From an uncultured Opitutia bacterium (GTDB lineage Bacteria; Verrucomicrobiota; Verrucomicrobiia; Opitutales; Opitutaceae), in contig CAIPAH010000003.1 of NCBI GenBank assembly GCA_903862955.1, forward strand, positions 1 through 64,000: a stretch of 64,000 nucleotides of DNA, given 5' to 3'. The notes under the pieces were generated by a model. That model saw nothing but the letters and a program-made list of their open reading frames with translations, ran no database searches and was not told the DNA's origin. This document shows, piece after piece, positions 8,299 through 16,809 of this stretch. A program made the translations under genes and the position numbers. How positions within the stretch are numbered: the stretch's first letter is position 1; each line of letters starts with the position of its first letter.

Positions 8299-9576
8299 TC
8301 AACTATACACCAGTAGCCGCTGGCTGATCGGTGTGACCTGGTTGTGGCTGCGGATCTTGGTGATCGTGCCGGGGCTCAGGGCCTGGCCCTCGCCGATCAG
8401 CAGCAGGCCGTGCGGACTGTAGATGCCGTTGGCCAGCACCATGCCGGGCTCCAGTTCGTGCAGCAGGATTTCGCGTACCTGCCGGGGGAGCTGCACGAGG
8501 TTGCTCACCTTGAGGAAGAGGCGGACCGCTTCGGGATCGTAGGCGGACCCGGAGCGGGCAAGCACGGCTTCCAGCGCGGCGGCCTTGGGCAGGCCGGACT
8601 CGACAAAGCCCACCGCGACGGCAAGGCAGCGCGAGGGCCAGGAAATATTTTCGCCCGCGAGCCCGTCAGGATAACCGCGGCCGTCGTAGCGCTCGTGGTG
8701 CGCGCGAATGATTTCGCCCGTCTCGGTGCGTCCGTCCACCAGCGCGGCGAGGGTCTGGCTGTAAACCGGATGATTGTGCAGCATGCCGCGCTCGTGCTCG
8801 CTGAGGCCGTCCGGATTCGAGCGGAAGGCCCGCAGCATTTCCCGTGGCATGCCGATCAGGCCGAGGTCGCAGAGCCGCGCGGCGGCGCGCAGGGCGTGGC
8901 GCTCGGTGTTGTTGAACTCGTCGGTCATGGACATCTGCTCCGCAAATTCCACCAGCGCCTTGGTCTGCCCGCCGAGGACCGGGTCGTAGGCGGTCAGGAT
9001 GCGGCGGCAGAGTTCGAGCGAATGGTCGTAGTTCTCCGCCAGCTCGCGGTTCGCGGTGTCCAGGCGCTGGCGCTGCTGCTCGAGGTCGGCGACCTGCGCG
9101 GCGAGGGCGGCGTTGGCGGACGTCAGGCGCTCGTTGAGGCTGGCCGTCTCGCGGAGCAGCTCGGTGTTGTGCGTAACGAGGTCGTGGCGCTGCACGGCGT
9201 TGCGCACGGTGGCGATCAGCTCCTCGCGCAGCCAGGGCTTCGCGACAAAGCGGAAAATTTCGCCCTTGTTGATCGCGTCCACGATCGTCGGCAGCGCCAG
9301 CACCGCCGTGATCAGGATGCGCGACGCGTGCGGTCGGAGCCGGCGGCTCTCGATGAGGAAATCCAGCCCGAGCATGCCGGGCATGCGCTGGTCGGAGATG
9401 ATCACCGCGAAGTCGCGCTCGGCGAGCAGCGCGAGCGCCTTGAGCGGGCACTGGCAGGCGACGGTGGAAAAGTGTTCGCGCTCGAGGGTTTCCTTCAAAG
9501 CGCCCAGCACGACGGGCTCGTCATCGACAATGAGAATGCTCGGCTGGGTCGCCGGGGCGGAGGCAGGGGTGGACAT
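8299..9576 (-). CDS. response regulator with degenerate HD-GYP domain
   Basis: 425 residues from the ATG at 9576, where the receiver begins after a short disordered lead. The receiver (residues 12-130) has D62 in IISDQRMPG. A coiled coil spans about 135-185. The output domain (about 190-345) keeps HNHP (267-270) and HHERYDGRGYP (293-303) of HD-GYP phosphodiesterases, but the diagnostic HDIGK reads CDLGL (236-240) and the later metal-binding Asp segment is not recognisable. HD-GYP proteins hydrolyse cyclic di-GMP. This one has probably lost metal binding and may act as a sensor or scaffold. It is divergent from flgB and convergent with the sigma-54 regulator, so a role in motility control is plausible. 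Confidence 0.82.
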   Translation of the reverse strand: MSTPASAPATQPSILIVDDEPVVLGALKETLEREHFSTVACQCPLKALALLAERDFAVIISDQRMPGMLGLDFLIESRRLRPHASRILITAVLALPTIVDAINKGEIFRFVAKPWLREELIATVRNAVQRHDLVTHNTELLRETASLNERLTSANAALAAQVADLEQQRQRLDTANRELAENYDHSLELCRRILTAYDPVLGGQTKALVEFAEQMSMTDEFNNTERHALRAAARLCDLGLIGMPREMLRAFRSNPDGLSEHERGMLHNHPVYSQTLAALVDGRTETGEIIRAHHERYDGRGYPDGLAGENISWPSRCLAVAVGFVESGLPKAAALEAVLARSGSAYDPEAVRLFLKVSNLVQLPRQVREILLHELEPGMVLANGIYSPHGLLLIGEGQALSPGTITKIRSHNQVTPISQRLLVYS

Positions 9577-9945
9577 GGCGGGCGACGGGGTAGAGTGGGG
9601 CGGAGGCAGGCGGTTAGGTGTTGCCCGGGAACGGGAATGACCGGCCGAGCCGGCGCGGTTCCGAACGGCGGCAAATCCGCGCACCGGCGGGGTGGCGGCT
9701 CAGTTCAATCACGGGATCGGTCTTCAATGTTGCACCTTCAATCGGCACGCCCGCCGGCAAATGAAGACACTCAGTAAAAGCCGCCGCGCGAACGTCGCTT
9801 CATTGACCGGCAAAATTTTCCGACGCGCAGCGGGCCGCGTGAATGCCCGATGGCTTCGGCTTCGTTGGAAATTGTATTCTTCTGACAGACAGTCGGATCG
9901 GAGAGTGCGCAGGCGGATGGCACCGCCCTTGCTGAAACGCGCCCC
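9577..9945. other. 369-base intergenic region before flgB
   Basis: This gap separates the divergent HD-GYP regulator and flgB. Apart from the sigma-54 promoter at 9918-9933 it contains a TTGGAAA at 9865-9871, about 54 bases before the -24 GG. A similar sequence stands 55 bases before the -24 GG at flhB. I see no credible small gene. Confidence 0.5.
9918..9933 (+). promoter_or_regulatory. sigma-54 promoter of the flgB operon
   Basis: TGGCAC-CGCCC-TTGCT is a perfect match to the sigma-54 consensus TGGCAC-N5-TTGCW, with GG at 9919-9920, ten bases, and GC at 9931-9932. Counting 12 bases from the -12 C puts transcription start near 9944, two bases before the flgB ATG, so the mRNA should be almost leaderless. 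Confidence 0.88.
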
Positions 9946-10332
9946 ATGATCGACCCCATTTTCCAAACCGACAACTACCAGTTGGCGCGGAAGCTCATGG
10001 ACGCGGCGGCGCTCCGCCAGGAGGCCATTGCCTCGAATGTGGCGAACGTCGAGACGCCCGGGTATCACCGGCTCGACGTCGCTCCGGATTTTGTCCAGCA
10101 GCTCAAGGCCAGTTCGGAGCGGGGTGATCTGGGCGCGACGGTCAACGATCTGCAGCCGAAACTCGCCGAGGATGCGAATGCCCGGACGATGCGTCCCGAC
10201 GGCAACACGGTCGAGTTGGAGCACGAGCTCCTCGCGATGAACAAGAACGCGGTCGAGTACGACTACCTCAGCGAGGTCGTTTCGAACAACCTCAAGCAGC
10301 TGAAACTCGCCATCAGCGGCCGCAACAGCTGA
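9946..10332 (+). CDS. flgB: flagellar basal-body rod protein FlgB
   Basis: FlgB forms the proximal end of the periplasmic rod. 128 residues, near the family norm. The conserved rod-protein N-terminal motif is seen as ALRQEAIASNVANVETPGYHRLDV (residues about 24-47), and the C-terminal helix NAVEYDYLSEVVSNNLKQLKLAI is typical. It heads the largest flagellar operon (flgB to fliR), directly behind a consensus sigma-54 promoter with almost no leader. The next gene, flgC, follows after 26 bases. Confidence 0.95.
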   Translation: MIDPIFQTDNYQLARKLMDAAALRQEAIASNVANVETPGYHRLDVAPDFVQQLKASSERGDLGATVNDLQPKLAEDANARTMRPDGNTVELEHELLAMNKNAVEYDYLSEVVSNNLKQLKLAISGRNS

Positions 10333-10358
10333 CCGGTCCTTTTCCAACCGCACTCACC

Positions 10359-10778
10359 ATGAACCTGATCGCCGGCATCGACGTCACCGCGGGAGCCCTC
10401 AACGCGCAAAAGACGCGACTCGACATCGTCGCGCAGAATATCGCCAACGCCCAGACGACGCGCACGCCCGAGGGCGGGCCTTACCAGCGGCAGGTCGTGT
10501 CCTTCGAGTCGGAGTTGGTCCAGCGCGAGGGCGCCGGTGGGACGCCCATGCAGACGGTGAAGGTCGGCGGCATCACGGCCGACCGCACGCCCGGCCAGCA
10601 GGTTTACAACCCGCAGCATCCGGACGCCGGCCCGGACGGGCTCGTCACGATGCCCAACGTCAACCTCGCCTACGAAATGGTCGACCTCATCACCGCCTCC
10701 CGGGCCTACGAGGCCAACCTCTCCGTGGTGAAGAACGCCCGGCAGATGGCGATGAAGACCCTCGATATCGGCAAGTAA
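10359..10778 (+). CDS. flgC: flagellar basal-body rod protein FlgC
   Basis: Rod component, 139 residues. The N terminus LIAGIDVTAGALNAQKTRLDIVAQNIANAQTTRTPEGGPYQRQ matches the FlgC/rod-protein signature. The C terminus ends with the coiled segment VNLAYEMVDLITASRAYEANLSVVKNARQMAMKTLDI shared by rod and hook axial proteins. Secreted without a cleaved signal by the flagellar type III apparatus. Second gene of the flgB operon, followed after 10 bases by fliE. Confidence 0.95.
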   Translation: MNLIAGIDVTAGALNAQKTRLDIVAQNIANAQTTRTPEGGPYQRQVVSFESELVQREGAGGTPMQTVKVGGITADRTPGQQVYNPQHPDAGPDGLVTMPNVNLAYEMVDLITASRAYEANLSVVKNARQMAMKTLDIGK

Positions 10779-10788
10779 TTCCCTGCGC

Positions 10789-11121
10789 ATGAATCCCATC
10801 GGCTCCATCAACCCTCTCGCCGCATCGGCCTTGACCCGCATCGACGCGCCCCTGCCGGCCGGCGGCCTGACGTCCCTGGGCGGAACCGCGGCCACGCCGA
10901 CGGAGGGTTTTGGCAAGGTCCTCGATAACCTCGTCGCCGTCGTCGATGGCAAGCAGGCGTCCGCGCAGGACGTGACCCGTCAGGTGCTGCTCGGCGATTC
11001 CGGCCAGCTGCACCAGAGCGTCATCGCGATGCAGGAGGCTTCCGTCGCTTTTTCCATGATGGTCGAGGTGCGCAACAAGCTCGTCGATTCGTATCAGGAA
11101 CTCATGCGCATGCAGGTGTGA
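10789..11121 (+). CDS. fliE: flagellar hook-basal body complex protein FliE
   Basis: FliE joins the MS ring to the rod. 110 residues with a variable N terminus and a conserved C-terminal half: GFGKVLDNLVAVVDGKQASAQ, LLGDSGQLHQSVIAMQEASVAFSMMVEVRNKLVDSYQELMRMQV. The pattern LHxxxIAMQEAxxxFxxMVxVRNKLVxxYQEIMRM is characteristic. It lies between flgC and fliF as in most flagellated bacteria. Confidence 0.94.
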   Translation: MNPIGSINPLAASALTRIDAPLPAGGLTSLGGTAATPTEGFGKVLDNLVAVVDGKQASAQDVTRQVLLGDSGQLHQSVIAMQEASVAFSMMVEVRNKLVDSYQELMRMQV

Positions 11122-11149
11122 GCGCTCTCCTCGATTTTAACCACGTCTG

Positions 11150-12757
11150 ATGAAAAACTTCACGCAATCCCTCCTCGAGCTCTGGAAACAGTTTGGCGTC
11201 AACCAGCGCGTTTCGCTCGTCGTCACCGCCCTCGCCGTCGCCGGCGGCCTCGTCGCCGTCGTGCTCTGGTCGCAGCGCCCCGACTACCAGCTGCTCTACG
11301 CCCGCATGGGCGAGAAGGACGCCGCCTCCGTCATCGGCTACCTCGAGGCGCAGAACATCCCGCACCAGGTCAGCGCCGGCGGCACCGCCGTCCAGGTGCC
11401 CAGCACGCTCGTCTACAAGCTCCGCATGGACCTCGCCGCCAAGGGCCTCCCGAGCGGGGAGGGCGTCGGCTTTGAGATTTTCGACAAGGGCCAGTTCGGC
11501 CTCTCCGACTTCGTGCAGCGCACGAACTACCTCCGCGCCTTGCAGGGCGAGCTCGCCCGCACCATCTCGCAGCTGCAGGGCGTCCAGTCCGCGCGCGTCA
11601 TGATCGTGCAGCCGGAAAACCGGCTCCTCCTCACCGACCAGGGCGTCAAGCCCACCGCGTCCGTCTTCGTTGACGTCGGCGGCGGCCGGCTCGAGCTGGA
11701 CCAGGTGAATTCCATCCGCCATCTCGTGGCCAACGCCGTGCAGGGCCTGCAGACGGACCAGGTCGCTGTCGTCGACAACCGCGGCCACGTCCTCTCCGAG
11801 GAACTCCGTCAGGACCCGACGCTGGGGACCGCCAACGGCCAGATGCGCTACCGCGAGCAGGTCGAGGATTACTTTGCCAAGAAGGTCGAAACCATGCTCG
11901 CCGCCGTCATCGGGCCCGGCAACGCCGTCGTCCGCGTCTCCGCCGAGATCGAGACCGAAGCCACGGTTTCCACGCAGGACAAATACGACCCCGAGGGCCA
12001 GGTCGTCCGCTCGCAGACCGTGAGCGAAGACAGCAACACGTCGAGCGAGTCTCGTTCCTCCGGCGGTCCCGTCGGCGTGAGCGCCAACGTCCCGGAAAAG
12101 AGCGGCAGTTCCGCCGCTGCCCCGAAGCCGGTCAGCAACTCCGAGCAGACGCGGAAGAACCGCACCACGGCCTACGAAATCAATCACACCATCACCAATG
12201 TCACACGCAGCCCCGGCACGGTGAAGAACCTCACCGCCGCCGTGTTCATCGCTCCCCGCCTAGCCCCGATCGCCGCGCCCACGGCCGACGGCAAACCGGC
12301 TCCAGCGCCCACCGCGGCCAAACGCACGCCGGAGGAGCTCAACGCCCTGCGTCAGATCGTGGTCAACGCGCTCGGCCTCAAGCCCGCCGCCGGCCAGACA
12401 CTCGAGTCGATGGTTTCGCTGCAGGAGATGGAGTTCCAGGCGCCCCAGGCCTTGCCGGCACAGGTCGAGGCCGTCCGCGGCGAGGGCCGCCTCGAGGGCT
12501 GGCTGGAAATCGCGCGCCATTGGGCCGCACTCGCCGGCGCCGCTGCCGTGCTGTTCATGTTCTGGCGCACGCTCGGCAAGCAGAAGCCCGAGCCCGTGCC
12601 GGTCGAGGTCCTCGCGATGTCGCCCGCCGCCGCCGCGCGTTCCCTCCCGAGCAACTCCGTGACGCCGGAATTGCTCAACGAATTGATCCGCCAGAAGCCC
12701 GCCAATGTCGGCGTGGCGCTCCGGGACTGGGTCGCCGAGCCCGCCGGCAAGAACTGA
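11150..12757 (+). CDS. fliF: flagellar MS-ring protein FliF
   Basis: FliF builds the inner-membrane MS ring on which the rod and C ring assemble. 535 residues with two membrane helices (about residues 23-42 and 460-478) and a large periplasmic part between them. It shows YLEAQNIPHQVSAGGTAVQVP and the FliF-type segments GEGVGFEIFDKGQFGLSDFVQRTNYLRALQGELARTI and ALVVDN-like AVVDNRGHVLS. The cytoplasmic tail (residues 480-535, ending VGVALRDWVAEP) is the FliG-binding region. It lies immediately before fliG. Confidence 0.96.
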   Translation: MKNFTQSLLELWKQFGVNQRVSLVVTALAVAGGLVAVVLWSQRPDYQLLYARMGEKDAASVIGYLEAQNIPHQVSAGGTAVQVPSTLVYKLRMDLAAKGLPSGEGVGFEIFDKGQFGLSDFVQRTNYLRALQGELARTISQLQGVQSARVMIVQPENRLLLTDQGVKPTASVFVDVGGGRLELDQVNSIRHLVANAVQGLQTDQVAVVDNRGHVLSEELRQDPTLGTANGQMRYREQVEDYFAKKVETMLAAVIGPGNAVVRVSAEIETEATVSTQDKYDPEGQVVRSQTVSEDSNTSSESRSSGGPVGVSANVPEKSGSSAAAPKPVSNSEQTRKNRTTAYEINHTITNVTRSPGTVKNLTAAVFIAPRLAPIAAPTADGKPAPAPTAAKRTPEELNALRQIVVNALGLKPAAGQTLESMVSLQEMEFQAPQALPAQVEAVRGEGRLEGWLEIARHWAALAGAAAVLFMFWRTLGKQKPEPVPVEVLAMSPAAAARSLPSNSVTPELLNELIRQKPANVGVALRDWVAEPAGKN

Positions 12758-12765
12758 GGACCGCC

Positions 12766-13788
12766 ATGGCCGCCGAAATCGATTACACCAAGCTCAACCG
12801 CCAGCAGAAGCTCGCGATCTTCCTGATCGTGATCGGGCCGGAAGCCGCCGCCGAGGTGCTCCGGCAGTTTGACGACGCGCAGATCGAGCTGCTGTGCCGG
12901 GAGATGTCCACGCTGACCATCGTGCCCGTCGCCGTGCAAAAGCAGGCGATGGAGGAATTTTCCGCGGTGCTGGCGCAGGGCGCGAGCTCCGCGATGGGCG
13001 GCATCGCCTACGCGCAGCGCACGCTCGAGATCGCCAAGGGCGACCACAAGGCCTCCGCCATCATCGGCCGGGTGGGGCCGGTGGGCACGTCCGTGGACGT
13101 GATCAAGGACATCAGCGAGATGGAGGCCCGGCAGATCTTCAACCTGATCAAGAACGAGCAGCCGCAGACGATCTCCTTCGTGCTGTCCTACCTCGACAGC
13201 GCCAAATGTTCACAGGTTTTCGCGCTGTTCGGACCGGAACTTCGCGAGGAAGTCCTCGAGCGCCTCGGGACGATTGAACCCACGTCCCTCGAACTCGTCG
13301 GCAAGGTCGCGCAGCGGCTCGGCCGGCACCTCGACACCAATGTCCGCCCCGCCTTCCACCGCAGCGGTGGCGTGCGCGTCGTCGCGGATTTGCTGAATCT
13401 GATGGAGAAGGACGTGAGCAAGAGCCTGCTCGCCCGCCTCGAGGAACGGAACGCGACCCTCAGCGCGGCCATCCGCAAGAAGCTGTTCAGCTTCGAAGAC
13501 CTCACCCGCCTGCAGCCGTCGGATCTCCAGCGCGTGCTGCGCGAAGTGGATTCCGCGAACCTCGCGATCTCGATGAAATCCGCCAGCGAGCCGCTGCGGG
13601 AGAAAATTTACGGCGCCATCTCCAAGCGCGCCGCCGAAAGCCTTCGCGAGGAAATTGGCCTGCTCGGGCCGGTGCGCCTCAAGGATGTCGAGGCCGCGCA
13701 GGAGGCGATCATCCAGGTCGTCCGCCGCCTCGAGGAAGAGGGTCAGGTCACCCTCGACACCGGCTCCGCCCAGGGGCTGATCGCCTGA
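12766..13788 (+). CDS. fliG: flagellar motor switch protein FliG
   Basis: FliG couples the stator to the rotor. 340 residues from the ATG at 12766, 8 bases after fliF. The frame is open inside fliF, but MAAEIDYTKLNRQQKLAIFLIVIG begins the conserved N-terminal FliF-binding domain. The EHPQ motif of the middle domain reads EQPQ (in IKNEQPQTISFVLSYL). The C-terminal stator-interacting domain has LFSFEDLTRLQPSDLQRVLREVD, with the conserved charged residues, and ends with VRRLEEEGQV. Confidence 0.96.
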   Translation: MAAEIDYTKLNRQQKLAIFLIVIGPEAAAEVLRQFDDAQIELLCREMSTLTIVPVAVQKQAMEEFSAVLAQGASSAMGGIAYAQRTLEIAKGDHKASAIIGRVGPVGTSVDVIKDISEMEARQIFNLIKNEQPQTISFVLSYLDSAKCSQVFALFGPELREEVLERLGTIEPTSLELVGKVAQRLGRHLDTNVRPAFHRSGGVRVVADLLNLMEKDVSKSLLARLEERNATLSAAIRKKLFSFEDLTRLQPSDLQRVLREVDSANLAISMKSASEPLREKIYGAISKRAAESLREEIGLLGPVRLKDVEAAQEAIIQVVRRLEEEGQVTLDTGSAQGLIA

Positions 13789-13790
13789 CC

Positions 13791-14372
13791 ATGGCCCACG
13801 CCCGACTCATCGCCTTTGACCGCTCGCTTGCCGGCGTCGCCCTCCACGGCCAGGCCGGACGCCTCTGCACCGAGGCCGAACTCGCTGAACAGACCCAGGC
13901 CGCCTACCGACGCGGCGTCGATTCCGCGCGCGCGGCGGCCGATCAGCAGATGGTCGAGTTCCGCGCCGACATCGGCCAGCTCAGTGACGGCATCCTGCAA
14001 AAATTCTCCGCGATGGAAGCGCTGCTCGTCAGCCAGCTTCGCGCCGAGCTGCCAGGGCTCGCCGTCGAGATCGCCAAGCGCCTGCTGGCCGGCTTCGAGC
14101 CGCCGCCCGACCTCGTCGCGCGCCTCTGCAGCGAGGCGCTGGACGAACTTTTTCCCGAACGCGAAAATCTCGAGCTCGTCGTCAGCCCGCGTGACGCCAC
14201 GCTCCTCGAAAATCTCCGCCCCGAATGGCAGGCCCGTTACCCGGGTCTGCGGATTCGCAGCGACGCTGCGCTCGCGCCCGGTGACTGCCAGGTGCGCAGC
14301 CGGTTCGGGCTCACCGACGCCCGTCTCGGCGCGAAACTCACCGCGCTGACGCACAGCCTCACGCCCGCATGA
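13791..14372 (+). CDS. fliH: flagellar assembly protein FliH
   Basis: FliH is the stator-like partner that holds the export ATPase FliI in check and links it to FliN and FlhA. 193 residues, shorter than enteric FliH. It has a charged, Ala-rich helical N-terminal half (GLU/GLN-rich, QTQAAYRRGVDSARAAADQQMVEF) and a C-terminal globular part (about 85-190) with LPGLAVEIAKRLLAGFEPPPDLVARLCSEALDELF. The family diverges strongly, so the call rests on pattern plus its place between fliG and fliI. It overlaps fliI by ATGA. Confidence 0.85.
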   Translation: MAHARLIAFDRSLAGVALHGQAGRLCTEAELAEQTQAAYRRGVDSARAAADQQMVEFRADIGQLSDGILQKFSAMEALLVSQLRAELPGLAVEIAKRLLAGFEPPPDLVARLCSEALDELFPERENLELVVSPRDATLLENLRPEWQARYPGLRIRSDAALAPGDCQVRSRFGLTDARLGAKLTALTHSLTPA

Positions 14373-15691
14373 ACTCCATGGTCGCACCGTTGGTTGATGT
14401 CCTGCGCACGCAGGTCCGGCACCTGCCGCCGGTCCAGCGCGTCGGCACCGTCACGGGTGTGGCCGGGCTCGTGATCGAGTCCGATGGCCCGAACGTTGGT
14501 CTCGGCGAGCTCTGCCAAATCCGGTCTTCCCGCGACGAATTTCGCGTGCAGGCCGAGGTTGTCGGCTTTCGCGAACATCGTGTGCTGCTCATGCCGCTTG
14601 GACCCACCACCGGCCTGCACGTTGGCTGCGAGGTTGCAGCCTGCGACCATCCCGCGCTGCCGTCGCCCCGACCCGAGCTACTGGGCCGCGTGCTCGACGC
14701 GCTTGGACGTCCGCTCGACGGCCGCGGTCTGCTGCCGGTTTCGCGGAATGGCGGTCCGTCCTCCAGCGTTCCGCACCCGCTGCGGCGCCAGCGTATCCGC
14801 GAACCCTTCGTCACCGGCGTCCGTGCCCTCGATGCCTTCACTCCGCTCGGCCGCGGCCAACGCCTCGGGCTCTTCGCCGGTTCCGGCGTCGGCAAGTCCA
14901 CGCTGATGGGCATGATCGCGCGCGGCTGCGAGGCGGACGTCATCGTCGTCGCCCTCGTGGGCGAGCGCGGACGCGAGGTGCGCGAGTTTATCGAGAAGGA
15001 TCTCGGCCCCGAGGGCATGAAGCGCGCGATCGTCGTGGTCGCGACCTCCGACAGTCCCGCGCCGCTGCGGCTGCGCGCCGCGTTCACGGCCACCTCCATC
15101 GCCGAGTCGTTCCGCGACGAGGGCCGCAATGTCCTGCTGATGATGGACTCGGTTACGCGTTTTGCCATGGCCCAGCGCGAAATCGGCCTCGCGATCGGCG
15201 AGCCGCCGGCCACGCGCGGCTACACACCGTCGGTTTTTGCGCTACTGCCGCGATTGCTCGAACGCACGGGTAGTGGCGAGGTCGGCGCGATCACCGCGCT
15301 CTACACCGTGCTCGTCGAGGGCGACGACATGAACGAGCCCGTGGCTGACTCGGTGCGCGGTATCCTCGACGGGCACGTGGTGCTTTCCCGCTCGCTGGCG
15401 CATTTCAACCACTATCCCGCCATCGATGTCCTCGAGAGCGTGAGCCGTCTGACGCGCGATGTCTGCGCTCCGGCCGAGGTTGCGCTGGCCAGCCGCGCGC
15501 GCGAGTTGCTGGCGCTCTACCGGAAGAACGAGGACCTGATTTCCATCGGCGCCTACCAGAAGGGTGGGAGCGCGCCGCTCGACGAGGCGATCCTCTGCCA
15601 GCCGGCGCTGCGCAAATTCCTTTGCCAGCCCACCGCCGAGCATTCGGCGCGGGCCGAAACCTACCGCCAGCTCAAGGCCCTCCTGCCGTGA
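14369..15691 (+). CDS. fliI: flagellum-specific ATP synthase FliI
   Basis: Export ATPase homologous to the F1 beta subunit. It energises unfolding and entry of flagellar type III substrates. 440 residues with Walker A GSGVGKST (171-178), the segment VVALVGERGREVREFIEKDL, and Walker B region NVLLMMDSVTRFAMAQREIGLAIGEPPATRGYTPSVF, which is specific for type III ATPases. The start overlaps the fliH stop (14369-14372), and the stop overlaps the GTG start of fliJ. Confidence 0.97.
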   Translation: MNSMVAPLVDVLRTQVRHLPPVQRVGTVTGVAGLVIESDGPNVGLGELCQIRSSRDEFRVQAEVVGFREHRVLLMPLGPTTGLHVGCEVAACDHPALPSPRPELLGRVLDALGRPLDGRGLLPVSRNGGPSSSVPHPLRRQRIREPFVTGVRALDAFTPLGRGQRLGLFAGSGVGKSTLMGMIARGCEADVIVVALVGERGREVREFIEKDLGPEGMKRAIVVVATSDSPAPLRLRAAFTATSIAESFRDEGRNVLLMMDSVTRFAMAQREIGLAIGEPPATRGYTPSVFALLPRLLERTGSGEVGAITALYTVLVEGDDMNEPVADSVRGILDGHVVLSRSLAHFNHYPAIDVLESVSRLTRDVCAPAEVALASRARELLALYRKNEDLISIGAYQKGGSAPLDEAILCQPALRKFLCQPTAEHSARAETYRQLKALLP

Positions 15692-16140
15692 AACGCTTCC
15701 ATTTCAACCTTCGTCCGGTCGCCGTGATCCGGGCCCACCACGAGCAGCGCGCCCGTGACGCCCTGGCCGCGGCGGTCCGTCAGTTTCAGGAGGTCACCGA
15801 AAAGCTCGGTCGCATCCGCGCCCGCAAGGAGGAGTTCGAGGTGGCCTTGCTCGCCAGCCGTCGCGTCCGCTTTGACGCCGCCGGCGAGGCCCCCGTGCTC
15901 CTGGCTTATCGCGGCGTCTGCCTCGAGGAAGCCGAGGCCGACAAGGCCGTGTCGGCCGCCCGTGGCGTCATGGCCGAGCGCCGGGCTGCGTACATCACTG
16001 CCCACCGCCGGCTCGAGATTGTCCGCCGCCTCGAGACCAAGGCGCGCGTCGCGCACCGCCAGGCGGCGCTGCATGCCGAGCAGGTGGAATTCGACGAATT
16101 CGCCGGCCGCGCGGCCCACCGCAAATCCGTCCCCTTATGA
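15688..16140 (+). CDS. fliJ: flagellar export protein FliJ
   Basis: A 150-residue, almost entirely coiled-coil protein that acts as the central stalk of the FliI hexamer and as an escort for chaperones. I choose the GTG at 15688 as start. It overlaps the fliI stop as GTGA and opens the sequence VKRFHFNLRPVAVIRAHHEQRARDALA, which matches the FliJ N-terminal pattern (F.L..VL..R...E..A...L). An ATG start inside fliI (15622) would add unrelated residues. Long Arg/Glu/Ala helices follow to the end. It overlaps the next gene by ATGA. Confidence 0.85.
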   Translation: MKRFHFNLRPVAVIRAHHEQRARDALAAAVRQFQEVTEKLGRIRARKEEFEVALLASRRVRFDAAGEAPVLLAYRGVCLEEAEADKAVSAARGVMAERRAAYITAHRRLEIVRRLETKARVAHRQAALHAEQVEFDEFAGRAAHRKSVPL

Positions 16141-16751
16141 TCAGCAAACTGCAAAATCCTGTCACGGCCATGGCCGTCAGCCTCGTGCTGAGCGTCGTCC
16201 TGGGCGTCGCGCTCTGCTGGCGCGCCGCGGGCCCGCTGCTGGCGCTGGCCGCCACCGCGCGGCCCAAGGTCGTCATCGACAAGAAGGAAAAGGGCTGGGA
16301 CTTCTGGACCATCGAGATGGAAAACCTCTCGACCGACCTCACCGAGGAGCGCGCCCGCCTGCACAAACAGGCCGACCTGCTCGACCAGCGCGCCGCGCGA
16401 CTCGACGACGAGCAGAAGGAACTGGGCAAGATCCGCAGCGACATCGAGGGCATGCGCCGCGACATCGCCAGCCGCGTCATCGAGATCACCGCCGACGAGA
16501 TGAAGAACCTGCGCATGCTGTCGCAGACTTACACGAATCTCTCCCCGCGCGCCGTCGTCGCCATCTTCCGCGAGATGGACGACCTGACCGTCGTGAAGAT
16601 CCTCTCGCTCATGAAACCCGACGTGGTCGGGCCGATCTTCGAGGAGATGAGCCGTTCCGCCGGCACCGATGGCCCGCTCGCCCGCCGCGCTGCAATCCTT
16701 TCAGAAAAACTTCGACTGATGAAATCCAGCAAACCGGCCGGCGGCAGTTAG
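16137..16751 (+). CDS. MotE-like protein with MgtE N-terminal-type domain
   Basis: 204 residues: a membrane helix (about 10-40, AMAVSLVLSVVLGVALCW), a coiled coil (about 60-125, TEERARLHKQADLLDQRAARLDDEQKEL) and a C-terminal helical domain (about 130-190) with YTNLSPRAVVAIFREMDDLTVVKILSLMKPDVVGPIFEEMSR. This is the MgtE intracellular N-domain/FliG-middle-domain-like fold. This architecture is known from MotE, a chaperone for the periplasmic motor protein MotC in rhizobia, and from YlxF-type proteins in other flagellar operons. The place between fliJ and fliK matches the latter. The exact role here is unknown. Confidence 0.78.
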   Translation: MISKLQNPVTAMAVSLVLSVVLGVALCWRAAGPLLALAATARPKVVIDKKEKGWDFWTIEMENLSTDLTEERARLHKQADLLDQRAARLDDEQKELGKIRSDIEGMRRDIASRVIEITADEMKNLRMLSQTYTNLSPRAVVAIFREMDDLTVVKILSLMKPDVVGPIFEEMSRSAGTDGPLARRAAILSEKLRLMKSSKPAGGS

Positions 16752-16809
16752 CCGCCAGTGCCGCATCCATGGACGGATGCGCTCAGCTCCACGGAAGGAG
16801 TCCACGTCC

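Noticed and set aside
8344-9777. 477-codon plus-strand frame opposite the HD-GYP regulator
   Set aside because: The minus-strand frame has clear receiver and HD-GYP motifs. The plus frame is a compositional artefact.
9692-9949. 85-codon frame before flgB
   Set aside because: It is Arg-rich, overlaps the sigma-54 promoter and the flgB start, and has no family features.
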